16,379 bases of DNA from DASYSL01 sp036003365. GTDB taxonomy: Bacteria > Eisenbacteria > RBG-16-71-46 > DASYSL01. The translations under genes were made by a program, and so were the position numbers. Location: contig DASYSL010000126.1 in the NCBI GenBank assembly GCA_036003365.1, positions 1 to 16,379 of the forward strand, given 5' to 3'. The notes beneath the pieces were generated by a model. The model searched no databases and was not told the DNA's origin. It worked only from the letters and a program-made list of their open reading frames with translations. Below, one piece after another: positions 16,376-16,379 of the stretch (within the stretch, counting starts at the first letter, position 1; each line of letters opens with the position of its first letter).

Positions 16376-16379
16376 GAGC

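Overview
The window is 16.4 kb of very GC-rich (roughly two thirds G+C by eye), densely packed bacterial chromosome made mostly of housekeeping genes. There is no rRNA, tRNA, CRISPR array, prophage or insertion sequence. GTG and TTG starts and 4-base stop/start overlaps are common. The best taxonomic hint is SecA, which carries an extra segment of about 60 residues after its Walker B region. From memory this resembles SecA of the Bacteroidota/FCB group. With the high GC content and the topA-xerC-hslV-hslU order, it suggests an uncultured FCB-type lineage such as Eisenbacteria or Gemmatimonadota. This is inference, not proof.

Layout. (1) 1-4123, plus strand: a purine operon with the end of purC, then purH and guaA, followed by a membrane polyprenol/diacylglycerol kinase-like gene, all joined by overlapping stop and start codons. 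(2) 3787-5367, minus strand: an HNH endonuclease of the large repetitive MAG/soil-bacterial family, whose frame runs 337 bases antisense into the kinase-like gene. (3) 5514-6497: a TPR-repeat protein. (4) 6640-6984: a monocistronic cold-shock gene with its own candidate promoter, a strong Shine-Dalgarno sequence and a downstream hairpin. (5) 7147-16375: secA, smg (DUF494), topA, xerC, hslV and hslU, a plus-strand cluster for protein export, DNA topology, chromosome dimer resolution and ATP-dependent proteolysis.

How the genes work together. purC, purH and guaA carry the late steps of IMP synthesis and the XMP-to-GMP step. topA and xerC act on chromosome topology. HslV and HslU are the peptidase and unfoldase of one protease. 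secA and smg are linked to them mainly by position.

The most unusual feature is at the purC/purH junction. A 17-bp sequence containing GTGA is repeated there so that four six-codon mini-ORFs are chained stop-to-start between the purC stop and the purH start. Short tandem duplications (7, 9, 15, 17 and 18 bp) recur at other gene boundaries and in protein linkers across the window. No clear new defence or mobile system was found.
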